Part shown: positions 11,392 to 25,200 of the stretch, piece by piece | Position numbering within the stretch: the first letter of the stretch is position 1 | Layout: every line of letters begins with the position of its first letter | Assembly: GCA_000499405.2 (NCBI GenBank) | Contig: HG738139.1 | Location: forward strand, 1,020,108 to 1,084,107 | Reading direction: 5' to 3' | Length of the DNA: 64,000 nt | Source of the DNA: Onchocerca volvulus | Taxonomy: Eukaryota; Nematoda; Chromadorea; Rhabditida; Onchocercidae | Position numbers and translations under genes: made by a program | The notes under the pieces: model-generated | What the model was told of the DNA's origin: nothing | Database searches by the model: none | Seen by the model: only the letters and a program-made list of their open reading frames with translations

Positions 11392-12886
11392 AAGGTAATT
11401 TATTTTATTATCAAAAAGGTAGTCAAATTGAACTATCACGTAATCTCCTTTTTAACATAAATGTATGTGGCTGTTGTTCTGATCATAGGCAAATCAATGA
11501 AGTCGGAATGATCAAAAAGATAAACATAAGTGATATGTTTGCGGAAGTTTGGAAAAAAATCAAAAATAAATTGCTTTTCCTCATATCTCAAAATAGGCAT
11601 CTAACAAAAAATTTAAATTCGAATTATTTCTTTATTTTCAGCATATTGTTCAAATTTCAATATTCGATTCAACATAAAAACTCGAATTTAGTTTGAAAGC
11701 AAATATTGTAATCTTATTTTGTCACTATCATAAAATATCTATCCCTAGTATATCTGCAACATGTTGCTGCTTGTGGACTTGAAATGTGGTAGCTACTGTA
11801 TGATTATTTGTGTATGCTATGAGACTTCGTCATCTAACGACAATTAGTACTATTCGATCATTTCTATCGATAATCTTTTCCGATGTTTGATCAGTATTGA
11901 GGAGTAGACTAGCATGTAAAATTCAAAGATTTTAATAATATTACCATTGAGAAAAGAAAATTTGATATATATTGAAAATGGAAAATCATTAAGATATAAA
12001 ATTTTCGTATAAACAGATAGTCCTAGTTCCTGCAGATAAAATCATCTGTAATGAATCTTTTCTGCAGTAATCATCCAGGAATATCAGTCATAATTTTTTG
12101 GATTTTCTTGTCTTTTGAATGTTTCCTTAAGAAATCTCAAATACTTGTTATAGAACATCATAACTAAATATTTCTCGCTTCCATATCGTCTCTCCTTAAT
12201 AACATTGTAACTTTATCTTTTTAATTTGTTTCCTTGACAACATATATATGACATAGCATATAAATATAAACATATAAATTAATAAGCATACATATGAATT
12301 AATTAGCATAAATTAATAAGCATAAATGAAAAGGATTACTGTAACCGCACGCATAACATTTGTTAATTTTTTAAATTATTTATTGAGGATATAAATATAA
12401 AGCATATAAATTGCGTCATAGAGAACAGAAATTCCTTTTCATATATGCTTCTATTAATGGAAAATATTTAAAACATCTTGAAAAGATTATGAATTAAAGC
12501 CTTTTAATTATTTTTCTTCATGTATTATATGAAAAAATGCGAGAATCCCTCAAAAAATATCATTTCGATATAAACGAATGACAATAATTTCATAGCTTTT
12601 TCATCATTAGAATTGATTCTTTCGAAAAATAACTTAAGATTACGTCGATTTGAAAATCATTAGAGGCACGGTAAATGTGTTGTTGAAAATAAATGTTTCT
12701 CTTCTGTTGGTTCAATGACGCTTAGAATCGGTAGCTTTATCTTGGCCATATGATCACGTACTCTAAATTTTTTTCCAATCATAATGGGACAATTTATCAT
12801 AGAAAATGAAAGAAAAAGCATGCGAATTCGCTTATTGAATCGTTTCTAGAAAAAAGCTCATTCACTTGCGCAAGATTTATTTACTA
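11392..12886. other. Intergenic, upstream of the receptor gene
   Basis: No gene seen. The segment presumably includes the receptor promoter. A short AT-rich tandem region ('ataaattaataagcata' variants) lies near 12240-12330. Confidence 0.5.
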
Positions 12887-13968
12887 CTAGCTGGATCAGC
12901 CATGCGGAGCAAAAAAAAAAAAAAATGCGGAGCATGGCTGATCCAGCTATCTATGGGGGGCCGACCACACTTCGCATGTCCGGCTCCAGCTAATCTATAT
13001 AAATAGAAATGTCAGTGTTCGTTTGTTCAAAATTTTAAACTTCCGTAAGTTCTTAAATATGCACTTTATCTATATTCAAAATCTTAAATATCGGAAAGTC
13101 CTTATTCTATTGCTTTGAAATTTTGACACAAAGTTTCAGTCGAATACGCGCATCTTTTTAAATATTCATCGATTGATTTCAAATTTTTCACGCGTTGCAT
13201 TCCAATAGGCAAATGCTTTTAAATAATTAAGGCGAGCAATTCAATTTTTTCGTTTGTTTTTTGCTTTGTGAGAAATGTGATTCATTTAGTTTTTGATCTA
13301 TGGGGAATGTAGTTGCATTGCATAAATGTCGAGGTCAGGATAGTGATAATCAAATATTTCGTTCAAGCAATTTAAGGATTATCTCTCAGAGTTCTATTGC
13401 TAGATTGTGTTTTGAATTGCCCCTTTTCGTAAATTTTACCCATTGATCTAAACCGCACAACTGTAAGGATTTCTCTGAGCTTTGCTGAGCCTGAATGAAA
13501 ACGTCTGTCAAATTGGGAATTGCAGTCTCTTAAATTGAAATAACGTATCCATTGGAACTCATCTACTGGAAATTACGTATCCATTGGAATCCAAGATACG
13601 ACCTAATATCAGGTGAAATTATATACAAAGTACGTGTGTATTTTGTGTTTTTTCATTCTTAAATTTGATTTTATCATGCATCAGCATTGCAATATTATTG
13701 ACGCCAATTCACAGCATTTACTGGCTGAATTTTTGCAATCGATGAACATTTGCCTATTCGAATGCAACGCGTATGAAAATTTCGAATCAATCGATGAATA
13801 TTTAAAAACATGCGCGTACTCGAATGCAACGTTGTGTCAAATTTCCAAAGCAATAGTTAAGGACTTTCCGATATTTAAGATTTTGAATACAGATAATGTG
13901 CCTGCTTAAGAACTTTCGGAGGTTTAAGATTTTGAACAAACGAACATTAATATTTCTATTTATATAGA
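12887..13968. mobile_element. Helitron-derived unit with two 3' ends in inverted orientation
   Basis: The left part (12887 to about 13215) is the reverse complement of the Helitron 3' region seen at 47425-47696. The right part (about 13735-13968) is the same region in direct orientation. The landmark 'ttaagattttgaacaaacga' occurs at the right, with its diverged complement at the left. On the minus strand the left end finishes with a hairpin and CTAG at 12887-12890, the expected Helitron terminus. The right copy ends at 'tatttatatagatt' and has lost its hairpin. The centre (13216-13734) has no helicase motif and contains a short tandem 'acgtatccattggaa' near 13546 and 13576. A 98-codon open frame at 13613-13909 is repeat sequence rather than a gene. 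Confidence 0.65.
12889..12948. repeat. Perfect 17-bp inverted repeat around an A tract (Helitron terminal hairpin)
   Basis: 'agctggatcagccatgc' at 12889-12905 and its exact complement at 12932-12948 flank 'ggagc', a run of 15 A and 'tgcgga'. The 7-mer GCGGAGC is repeated directly on both sides of the A run. This is an expanded version of the hairpin seen at 47658-47696. Confidence 0.8.
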
Positions 13969-16212
13969 TTTTGTAAATTTTTCAATAAATTTATTAAAAA
14001 ATGTCAGTTACCAAACTCTGAAAAAGTGTTATTTCGATTTTTCCTCTTTCTGTTCAAAATCTTATCAATGATATGAAAATTCTGAATGAAGAGAAAGTGA
14101 AATGTTGAAAAATCATCAAATGAAAATGGTTACGAGCTTTTTTTCAGGTCAACTTTTTTTCTAATCGTTCATTTGTTGAGAAATAGCCAATGTTTTGTAA
14201 AATAATGTTAGTTGATCATTTCCACTGTTACAATGGAATTAGCTTGAGGAGAAATTTCAATTTAATTTTATGATAGGATTAAAAATTGATCAAAATTATT
14301 ATATTATTAATATTAATATGTCTCTGGTATTACTGACAAGCATCATACTTAATATCACAACTCAATTTTTTGCAGATCAACGACTTGTTTTGTCATATTT
14401 AACCATCAGTTTATTGCCTTTTGAACATTTTTCAAATAAAATATTATTGAGATGGATAGGTATTGTTGATTGAGCTTTAAAATATTACATTTATTAGAAC
14501 AAACTTGATAAAGCGTGAGATAACACTTGGTACATCTATCTTATCTGCATATCACAGGTAAAGTTGTGTTATTTTTCATTTCCCTGATAAGTTGTCATAA
14601 CTTTCTATTTAGTTTCCTATTAAGTTATAATTTATGTATTATATCCAATAATTTGATTATATTTCGGTGGGAAATTTGAATTTAAAACTAAATTAACAGA
14701 AGTCACTTACCTGTGCACCTTTCTGTTAACTTTCGTCGTAGTTTCTGGTAAATACGTATTTTCAAAAATTTTTTCTTTTTCTTTTAAATCGAATGGATTA
14801 TATTATAATTGTCATTTCAAATTATTTTATGCAAGAAAAATCGTTTTAATCCCGAATAATGGATAGATCAATAATTTCGTTTCTTTACTGAAATCTAATA
14901 AATGTGCGAATCCTTTCAAATTTATCGACCAACAACTTCGATATCGATCTCTAAATATTTGCCATCAATCCCGATTTCAAAATTTTCAATCAAATTTCAA
15001 GAAATGGACAGAGAATTAATTCATAATGTTAACTGAAGAAGTTATAAAATAATGTAAACTATCATTTTTCAGTCAATAAAATGTTTCTTTATAGAATTGA
15101 AAATTTTGTTGTAAAAGCACAGCAAAAAATTTAACAATTCAATTTGAAAAAAAAAAAAGAAAAAAAAAACGAAATATGAATAAAGGGCTGCACTCAGAGA
15201 AATTAGCCATAAGTTGATAATAAATTTTAACGAATTCATTTATTTACCAACAATAGTGAGCCAATCAATGCAAATAGGTAACTTTTGTAATGCATAATCG
15301 AATACGATAAAAATTAATCTTTGTCAAAAAAATTAATAAATGCAAAATTACAATCATTCAATCACTTTGTCTACTGTAATTACCGAATAAATTACCTGTG
15401 ATAACTTGAAATAACAGTATAAAGTAGATTAGATTTATCGCAAAACAGAAGACAGAAATTTTTAAATCGAAACAAAAAAATAATAATTATTATTTGAATA
15501 ATAATCGTCAAGAATTATTATTATTATTAATCGTTACTGCTCGACTCTTATTTATTTATTTTACTACAGTATCGATAGTTAATTGAATTTTACTCTTCAT
15601 CTATCGCCTAAGTACCAATGATCACAGAAGAAAAATTAGAAGGAAAAAGTTTTCAATTTCATGGCTTGTAATTTCTTATTAAGAATAACGGATATTATTA
15701 TTATTAAATGTGATGAAATTATCGAGTGCTCAAATGAAAATCACTGAGAGTTAAATAAAATATACTGAATTCCTAAAAATAAATTGTCAATTCTATTTTA
15801 GCACAAAATATTTGAATACTCACAAATGATGAAATGATTTTTCAAATGAAAACGGTAGAAAAATTAAGCATGTATCACTGTAAGTAATCAAATGTGAATT
15901 ATTAAAATTAATTATTAAATGCTCAAATTTAAATCATTGAGTCAAATAAAAATGAATAGAAAATATCCTGTTAATAAATCAATTATATACTTCTTATTGA
16001 GCATTATTCATGAAGAAATACAAAGGTGAACATTGAAATTATGCAATAAATCTATAATTTCATAAATTGAAAAATAAATACCAATCACTTCAATTACTTG
16101 TTTACATATGACAACCAGTATCCCGGAATTAATGCCCTGATTTCCGGAAAATAAGGTTATTAAAGTCATCAAAAAGTAATAATTTTCAGCATCAGATAAA
16201 AGATAAGAATTT
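13969..16212. other. Intergenic, downstream of dex-1
   Basis: No gene recognised. The stretch is AT-rich, with a hairpin-forming TAA/ATT segment near 15480-15532. The 3' UTR of dex-1 should start at 16212; no clear AATAAA was located. An open frame at 16008-16478 on the minus strand overlaps the last dex-1 exon in another frame and is not used. Confidence 0.5.
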
Positions 16213-19200
16213 TTAACGAACTGATAATGCTGAGCTAGTCGAGAGGCTTGAAGAGAGATTTTGAGCAATGTTGCACTTCCTGCACTGCCATTTACTATAT
16301 TTATCAGAGTACTTATCAAATTGATCATAGTCGAGACTGTCGAGAATCTCAAATTCGAAGATGTGCTAGGATTAGTGTTTAACTGCAAATGGCACTCTCC
16401 AATTTTAAATCCATAATTAATCAATATCGAGAACCATAAATATATCGCTGAAACATCAGATAACAAACAAGGAAGCAATATTTCATATTTGATAAATTTG
16501 GATTAAATTACGAAATAATTATAATATATTAAACTTTAATTAGAATATATTACTTAAACTTGAATAATATTAAATTTACGAAAACCTGTTGTGTATTGTA
16601 CTGTGGAAATGGACTTTGCCTACTGCCAGCGGTTAAACCATTTGTTGAACTACCAGAAGGATTGTTTGCTAGATTCCAGTAGGAACCGTATAACGAAACG
16701 CGACCATTCTGAAATTGACTTAATTAAGAATATGAACTTTTAAGAATGGAATGTCGAGAAATTTCTTATAAATTTACAAAATTATTTAAATCAATTTCAA
16801 AAATTTCAGAATTTCAGCAAAAATTCGACCTGATTATATGAATTCAATTCAGAGCTAAGCCGTGCTGCTTTTTCAAGATGATCTTCGTAGGAGCCATCAA
16901 AATGCTTCGAATCTTTACGCATCGCAAATGTTGTCGTAATAGGATAAATTTGCTGATGATTCGGGAAGTACATTTCCCTAAAGTGACGTTCCGCTCGCCT
17001 ACAATATAACTAGCAACGATGCTTTAAATTTCAATCTTATGCTAACTTCCTCGAATTGACGTTTTAAATTTCAATTTCATTCTTTCATTTAAGAGCAGGA
17101 AAAAAAAAACTTACTTCCGTCGACAACAACAAAATAATGCTATAACTGCAAGTAGTAATAGCCATACTGCAATAATTGCTGTCGGAATAATAACAGCCAA
17201 ATCTAAATTGCTACTTCTGAAGAACAGAATATAACAATATCAATTCGTAATCAAATAAATGCATTATTTCAATCATTTGCGATCAAGTTCCGAAAATTCT
17301 GAAAAAGGAAAAAAAGCGAACTTACTACTGCTTGATGCTTCAATTTTTACTTCGTTTCGAATATCATACGGACCACTAGGTGTCGTAAAAGCTTTACCAG
17401 GTATTGATACCAATTTTGGTTTAGTTGGCATAGGCCTTTTCTAAAATATTTGCTAATTTTAATTTTAATTTTAATTTCCATTTTGAAGTATTTTCATAGT
17501 GAACGGAACAGACTTTTCTTTCAGTATTTGTATATTGAGCTAAATAAGAAATTGCATTTACTGGAACTCTACCATATTACTTTACTTCCTGAAAATATTT
17601 TCTGAAAATTAAATTTTCAAGAAAGATTGAATTTTCAGAAAATATTTTTGAAGAATAAAATAACTATTTTGGGAAAAGAAGTGAAAAATGAAATTTTTTA
17701 AGAAACTATTCGAAAAAAATAAGCGATGATGTGAAATCATACTTTTGATAGTGTTGTGAAAATGAAAAGTGGTTTACTGGTAGTATTCATTGTCATCTCA
17801 TCTTCCGATGACAAACTCTGCATTGACGAATCTGTTGATATTGATTTCTACAACAGAGATGATAATTTTACAAATTTTGGCTCATTTAATCAATGAATAA
17901 TTTTAAATAAAACGAACAAGTTTTGATAAGTTGTAATTTTATGAAAATTGGTAATAAAAACCTGAGAAGGTTCATTTTCCACACGAGATTCAATAGAATC
18001 GTGATCATCAGGTTGCAAGACACTGGTTGTTTGCTCATCTTTATTAAAATCAATTTGTTCAGGTTTAATTTTCTGTGCGGATTTAATATCTTCGATAGAT
18101 TGTGTTGATGATAGCTCAAATTCATTGCTGTCCACATTCGTAGCAACAATGTCACTTCGTGATATCGTTGAAGCAGTTGCAAAAGTTTCTGGAAGTTTAC
18201 TTCCATTCTCCTAAATTAGAATTTAGAAAATTATTTAAATTTGTAATTTTATTCGTTGCTAATATTTTATACCTTCAAAACATTTGGGTTTAAAAAAATG
18301 AATAAATTTCACAAATAAATTTTGAAATGATCTAATTAAGCAAGTGCTGTGAAACAATCAACTAAATCAACAAATAAATACAGTAAGAAATAAAAAATTT
18401 CAATCCAATAAGTTATTCAAAAAGCTACCACTGAATGAATCAATAATACTCCTTTCTCTATATTATCAGGAGTTGTAAACACTCGCGTAACAACAGGTGG
18501 AAACGTAATTTCGAAGGCATCGGGTGGTAAATCTTCGATATCGCGATGATCGAACGAAATGAGTGATCTGAAACTTGCAGAATTTAACAAAAAGATGCGA
18601 CGCATTATAGAAATGGCAATCAAAATTTAATTTTTAACTAACATGTGTGGTGTTGTTGGATTTTTCGTCAATTCTTCTTCATTTTTGACACTTCCAGAAT
18701 TGTCTTCGTCGGACTTTACTTTTATTTCCGCTTGAATATCAGTTGAAGGTAGTGAATCGATAAGTACCGGCTGAATTATTTGAGGCCCGGGAATTTCGAC
18801 AATCGATTCATCTACCTCCGGAAATGCGGTATGATGCTTTTGCTCCGATATTTCTGTCTCTTTTACTGCAAAAATTTTTCTTTCTATGATAGTTAGAATT
18901 GTTATAGTTAATGATTTAAATTGCTGCAATATAATTAAGCATAAATGTTTAAAATAAGAAATTCGAATTTGTTATATTTTAATATCACTGATGACTAATC
19001 TTACTTATATTGAAATCAAGAATTAAGATATACTAAATCAAAATTAGAATTTAGAATTGCTTACATTTTGACGGTGATGTGACAGCTATTGAATCATTCG
19101 TAACTTCATATTTCTCACAATATGGAGGTTGAAGATTTTGCTGAAGGCACATTTGCACATCGTTGGAATCAATTCGATATAACCATTGACCTGGTTTTCC

Positions 19201-22200
19201 AATATTGCTACTCTTACTCAGATTTACTATTTCAAAAGTACCTGATCCAGGTAACATCAATGGATTTTTTGAACCATACGTCAAAATACTAGCCTGAAAT
19301 TTTGACATTTATATGATAATTTCATGATAATGGCATAGCCATATGTTTGTTACGGAGGAATTTACAAATAATCATTCTGTTTCGATTAATTTGTAATTAA
19401 TTAGTTGACAAGATGATCATGAAATTTTAGAAAAAAATTCGATAATTTTAATTAATTATTAGTAGTTGTAATACCTCAGCTCCATCGCTCCAGGATAAAT
19501 CTTTGTACAATATTTGTGCATATGTTTCATTTTGCTGCTGTTTATTTGTTCCACCGATAATTAATATTTGAAATGTACTACCTGGACTCTATAATATTAA
19601 TTTTTATAATTTTCTTTTTTTTTGATTTCAAATCAAATTATTAATTTTAATTTAAATTAAACGATGATGAAACATTTATAAATATTCGAAAAAAAAAAAA
19701 AAAAGAAAAAGAAAAGAGAAGAAACCGTTTGATCAGTATCAGTAACATTGACATAAGTTACTAATACAGCAGTTGTAGCTTGGAATTTTTGATCATTTAT
19801 ACTGCTTGCGATTGTCTTTGTAGCTCTTGAAATTACTTTCGGATCTATAAGTAAGTAAAACTTTTATTGAGATATTTGCACCTAAAAAACGAAATTGTTA
19901 TCTAATTTTGATGTCCTTCTTTTCATCGATGCATTTTAGTAATCGCTTCTCATCAATTTTATTGTTCATAAAATTTGAAGAAAATAAATTATAAAAAAAA
20001 TGATAATAGAAGAGAATAAAACGAAAAGAATAAAATTAGATTAATATAAATTAAATATAATAAAATTGCAAAAATAAAAAAGAAGGAAAAAATAGTAGGA
20101 AAAGCAAAAATGAGAAAGAATGAAATTAGAAAAATTAAAAATGATAAAATCAATCCATTGTAATAATACCAATAAAACTTACCATCTGTTTCACCTACAA
20201 ATACTTGGCCACCTTTTCGAATATCAAAATTAGCAAAGAATGGTGCAATACCATGTATTCCGGAAGAAGCAAGATGATCACCTGCGTTAATTTTTGCGCT
20301 ATCTTCCACAGATATTACTCCTAATGTTGAAATCTGAAAAACAACAATCCATTCATTCATTCTAATATCATTACTTATAATAAATTTATTTATGATTTTC
20401 GTTGGTGATAAGTAAAATAACGCTCATCTCAACATATCTTCATTCAAGTTTCCGAATTAGGTATTTTAGGTGAAACGATTTACAATTACTTGAAAGATAG
20501 CAGGAATTGAATTTGTAATCAAAAAAAAAATGACATCTATAATTCAGGAAATGATAAATTCGAATAGAGTGTATTGAAGATTTCAAATTCATGACAATTT
20601 AATCAAATGGAATGCAATAAGATTTTTTTTTCCTTTAACTATATTATTACCATTTATGGAGTTTTGCATATTAAACGATTTAATGGCTTTTCCACAAAGA
20701 AACATAATAATTTTCAAGAATGTGTAAACTCTAATTTCGAGCATCCTTAACCTTAACTTATCAGAAGTATTAAAAAAAAAATTAGTAAAGTATTACAGTA
20801 AATACTGAGATCAGATTACTTTAGTTCAATTGGACTAGTCATAAAATACTGGATAACAAAGCATCAATTATGGATTAGTACTATATGTTATTAAATGGAT
20901 ACAGTTTTGTATTTCAATTTAGTAAAATAATGGATATAACTCGAAAACTCGTAAAAAATCAGCAATTAACCATTAATTTATCCAATTTTCGACCAAATAT
21001 TTGAAGTGGTTGTTTGAGTTGCAGTACCACCCTGCTATTCAAATTCTTCGGTAATTCCTGATGCCCTCGATATGAGTAAAGTAACAAAGCTGTACATTTC
21101 TTCACTCCATCACCAACGAATCCATCCGCACATTTGCACAAGTAATGTCCCGGGGTATTGCCACAAATTGCATTTTTATGACAAACATCTGGTTGCAAAC
21201 ATTCATCGATATCTGCAAGACATGACGCGCTAATTGCAAATTGCAATTATTTATCATACAGATAGGATGAAAAATTTTTCATTTGATTATTTATTTACTA
21301 ATTCATTTGTTATTAATTTTCCATTAAATAGCGCCAATCAAAACATATATTTTATAAATTGAAAATCTTTCTCTGTACATATAGCAATATCATTAAATGT
21401 TAAATAAATTTGCTTAGCTAATAAGAAATTTGAATAAATTTGCTTGATCAAGAAGAAATTTGTCTAACTAAAATGGATTAATGGCGAAAATTCAAATTTA
21501 ATTTGTGAAGCAAATAAATCTGGGTGATATCATTTTCTTTGTTCATTTACGTCTGTTGTTAACTATTTACTCTTAGTATTTTTAAAAAGTTAACAATAAT
21601 GAAATTTTTTAATTTTCTTTCTCGTATTCAATTTTATTTTTGCTGAAAGTATTGAAATAACATATTCCTTATGAATTTTATGATTAAATAAAACACTTTT
21701 TTTGATAACTAAAAGGTGAAATAATGACATATGGAGTAAATGTTGTTCATGAAACATCTCAAATACAATCTTGTCAATTAATATCATACTGGATGATAAT
21801 TAAATATTTATTCCTTATTATGTGAAATAATTTTTAAAATCCTTTTATTTTAAAAATCATCGGAAAAAGATTGATGAAAACTTTTTTTTTCGCTTTTTGC
21901 AAAATGTTTTTTAAAAAACAAACCATCGCAGTGAGTATATCCATCACCTTCGAACCCTTGCAAACATTGACATCGTTGGATCGGTTCACCACAACGATCA
22001 TATTCCGTAAATGATACTGCATTTTGAGCGCATTGTTCTTGCACCACCGCTTGACATTCTTGTTTCTCTTGAAATTATTCAGATTTCGAAAATTTTGCAA
22101 AATAATATTTCATTTTAATGCTTTGAGCCAAAATTTTGATATCAAATTTTGACAATCACAAATTTTATGCTTAGAGCCATAGTTTGAATCATTCTAACAA

Positions 22201-25200
22201 TTAGCTCGGATATTTTTCAATTAAGCCAAGTAAATGAGAGAAGATTAAATAAGCTGGAAGAAAATAAGCAAAGAAAAAAGTAACACTATTGTTTACTAAT
22301 TTTGCAAGAAACTAAGTTCCGGACTAGAAAAAGGTTCAAAAATTTTACTATTTTAATTCTATTAAATGATATTACTAGGCGAAATCTTTAACAAGTGTTT
22401 ATTCTTCTTGGAGATATAATTTTAGATGATTTATCATAATCTAATACATTTATATTGCTTTAATTCGATCCTATCGAACAGCTTAATTGATAATAAAATT
22501 ATTAATTAAAATTGGTAAGCAATTATCGAGAATCAGTAATAAATAGTAATTGTTTAAAAGTGAAGTTCTCGTGTATTTTACCGCGGCATCTGCAGGTGTT
22601 CTACCTCGTGATAGTAAATAATTACCAAAAATTAGATGTAATTTATGCAAAATATGATTCAAAAATGCTTACTTTGCTGGCAAGTTGGTAATCCTGTCCA
22701 GCAATTAGCGCATTTTCCATCAGTACATTCACCTGTAACTCCACTGCAAGTACCACTTGCACAATGACAACATAGCGCACAATCTGGGCCCCATTCACCA
22801 GGTGAGCATTCTGTAATTTTTCATTTTCATCAATGATAGTATTTTAAATTCTACAAATAGATCAATTATTTGATCGATCAAACATTTAAAGGATAAGCCA
22901 AAATAATAGGACAAGAAAATGCGACCTTCATCGCAAGTATCTCCTTTGATGCCAGATTTGCATCGTTCCACTTTTTTATCGCCAAATTTAAACATCCATT
23001 CACCAGGAATTCCTGTATTACCATACTCTTCTAGATACATGATATTAGCAGTGCCAGAGGTTGGAAGCGCAAAAAATTCTTTCTTATCACCTTTATTAAA
23101 TCCAGCCTGTAATATAAAAGTTCAATCCAATATTCTTGAAACATTCAAAATTCTCTAAGAAACACTTTGTAAATAATGAATTTGAAAGAACTAACGAAAT
23201 TGATGAAGATCTTTTTTTTTTCTATATTCAAAATTTAAGCTCAAAATAACTTCATCTGCTTAACTTTCCTAATGGCATTTTCATACATGCAGTTTTCTGA
23301 TTACATTTTGCTACTTGCAATTTATTATTTAAAATCCAAAAAAAAAAAAGGCATACAAACCTCAGCACCTTGTGTCCAACCAATATTTTTGTAAATAAAA
23401 TTAGCAAATGTACCATTGTCGGTAAGAAATAGTGCTATTTGGAAAGTATTCGTATTCTATAACAAATTAATTTATCTATTGGAAAACTTTAGTAAATATA
23501 TTAGTAAATCTATTATTTCCGATGATTTTAAATTGGATGCATATATTTGTATGGATTAATGATAATTTGGATGTTAAAATATTACAAATAAAAAATTATT
23601 CATTATTTGTTATATGAACGAACATCTTCAGGTAAAGGTGCAGCGCCAACAGGTTGCATTTTATCCCACGTAACTAACAAACATGACTTCACTTTCACTG
23701 TTTCATCATACTGATACCGAATTTCACTTTGTCCACGTTCCAGAATACGTCCCTCTAAAACAATTCATTCTTTTTTCCTGTAATATTTGATGTGCTAAGA
23801 TTATGCTAAAGTTTCATCGCCTCTAAGAATTTCAGTTTGGCTAAAAATACATTTAGAGGAGAATTATTATCAAAATTGTTTTATAAATTTTTTTTTTTTT
23901 GATTTAAAATTTCATGTCATTTTAATTTGTGAAACGTGAAAAATGAATTTTACTCAAAATTTTTTTTTTTTTTTTTTTTCAATACGATATGTCCTTATAG
24001 AATTTCTGTGTAGATAAAACGGAATTTAATGAAAGTGCATTTTCAAACAATTTTCAGCAAAAAAACTTTATTAGATTTTACATTTCACTATTAAGTCATT
24101 AGTACTAGTATATTATTTTAAACTCTTCGTCGGATGACTTAGTTAATACTATGTGTATACCTAATAAACCATATTTTTACAAGAATTCATTTCAATTGGT
24201 TTTATTTAAACCAAAATTTGTCAACAGGATAAATTAAGCAGGAACAGAGATGACAAAAATTTCAACCTGTTATTTCACGAAAATTAACATATCCACCGTT
24301 CCGTAAATCGTTTCGATTCCAAAATATTGCTATCAATTTTAAATCACTTGGTAGTACATTTTGTCGATAGGTTCGTGTATTCGAATCGATACCAATTCCT
24401 CCATTACTCAATATCTAAATATATTTCAGCTTTTTTTCTTAGTCTGATTTCAAATCCGATCATTTTTACATATTGATAACTTCATTAAGAATCATCAGCA
24501 GATATCAGAAATGACTCTAGTACGTACATAATAGGATAGTATTCCAATATTCATATGGAATACTGTATTCCATGAATATAGAATACGGTATGTAATACTC
24601 CAACTTAAAACAAAATACAGTATATTCGTGAAATTTTGTGGACAATGGAATACAGTAATCGACATAGATAGTATATATCATATTTTCAACATAAAAATTG
24701 GACATAACTATTGTAAAATTTTATCAAATTTTCTGCAATTATATCCATTTAACTCTGTGAAGCTTTTTTCAACTTAACTTACATATACAGTTGATGTGTC
24801 AATGCCATAAAATCGTAATGGATGAATTAGGTTGATCTTTTTTGAAACATCCAAATTTCGCGACAATTCCTGGTCACCAGCATCCGGACCGTATTCAAAT
24901 AATCGGCTAGAGAATAGTGGAGCAGTAATCTAGAATAATTAATTTATCATTTTTTCAGAAACACATTAATTTTAACTATGCAAAAAAAAAAAAGTGTTAG
25001 ATATTATTCAATTTATCATTTTCCTTGTTTATACGAATCTTGAAAAGTAATTAACTGTAAAGTGACAAATAAATTACGGTAATTTTTTTTTAATAACCAC
25101 AATTCTACGACATTGAAATTTTCTAATGACTGTAAAAGAAATTTTCATTTAGAAATTTCATTATATAAATAACTTTGCCAATAAAATATATATGGAATTC

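Noticed and set aside
13613..13909. 98-codon plus-strand open frame
   Set aside because: Lies within a Helitron-derived repeat whose other copies are not open.
16008..16478. 156-codon minus-strand open frame
   Set aside because: Out of frame with the dex-1 terminal exon, which fits splice sites and phase better.
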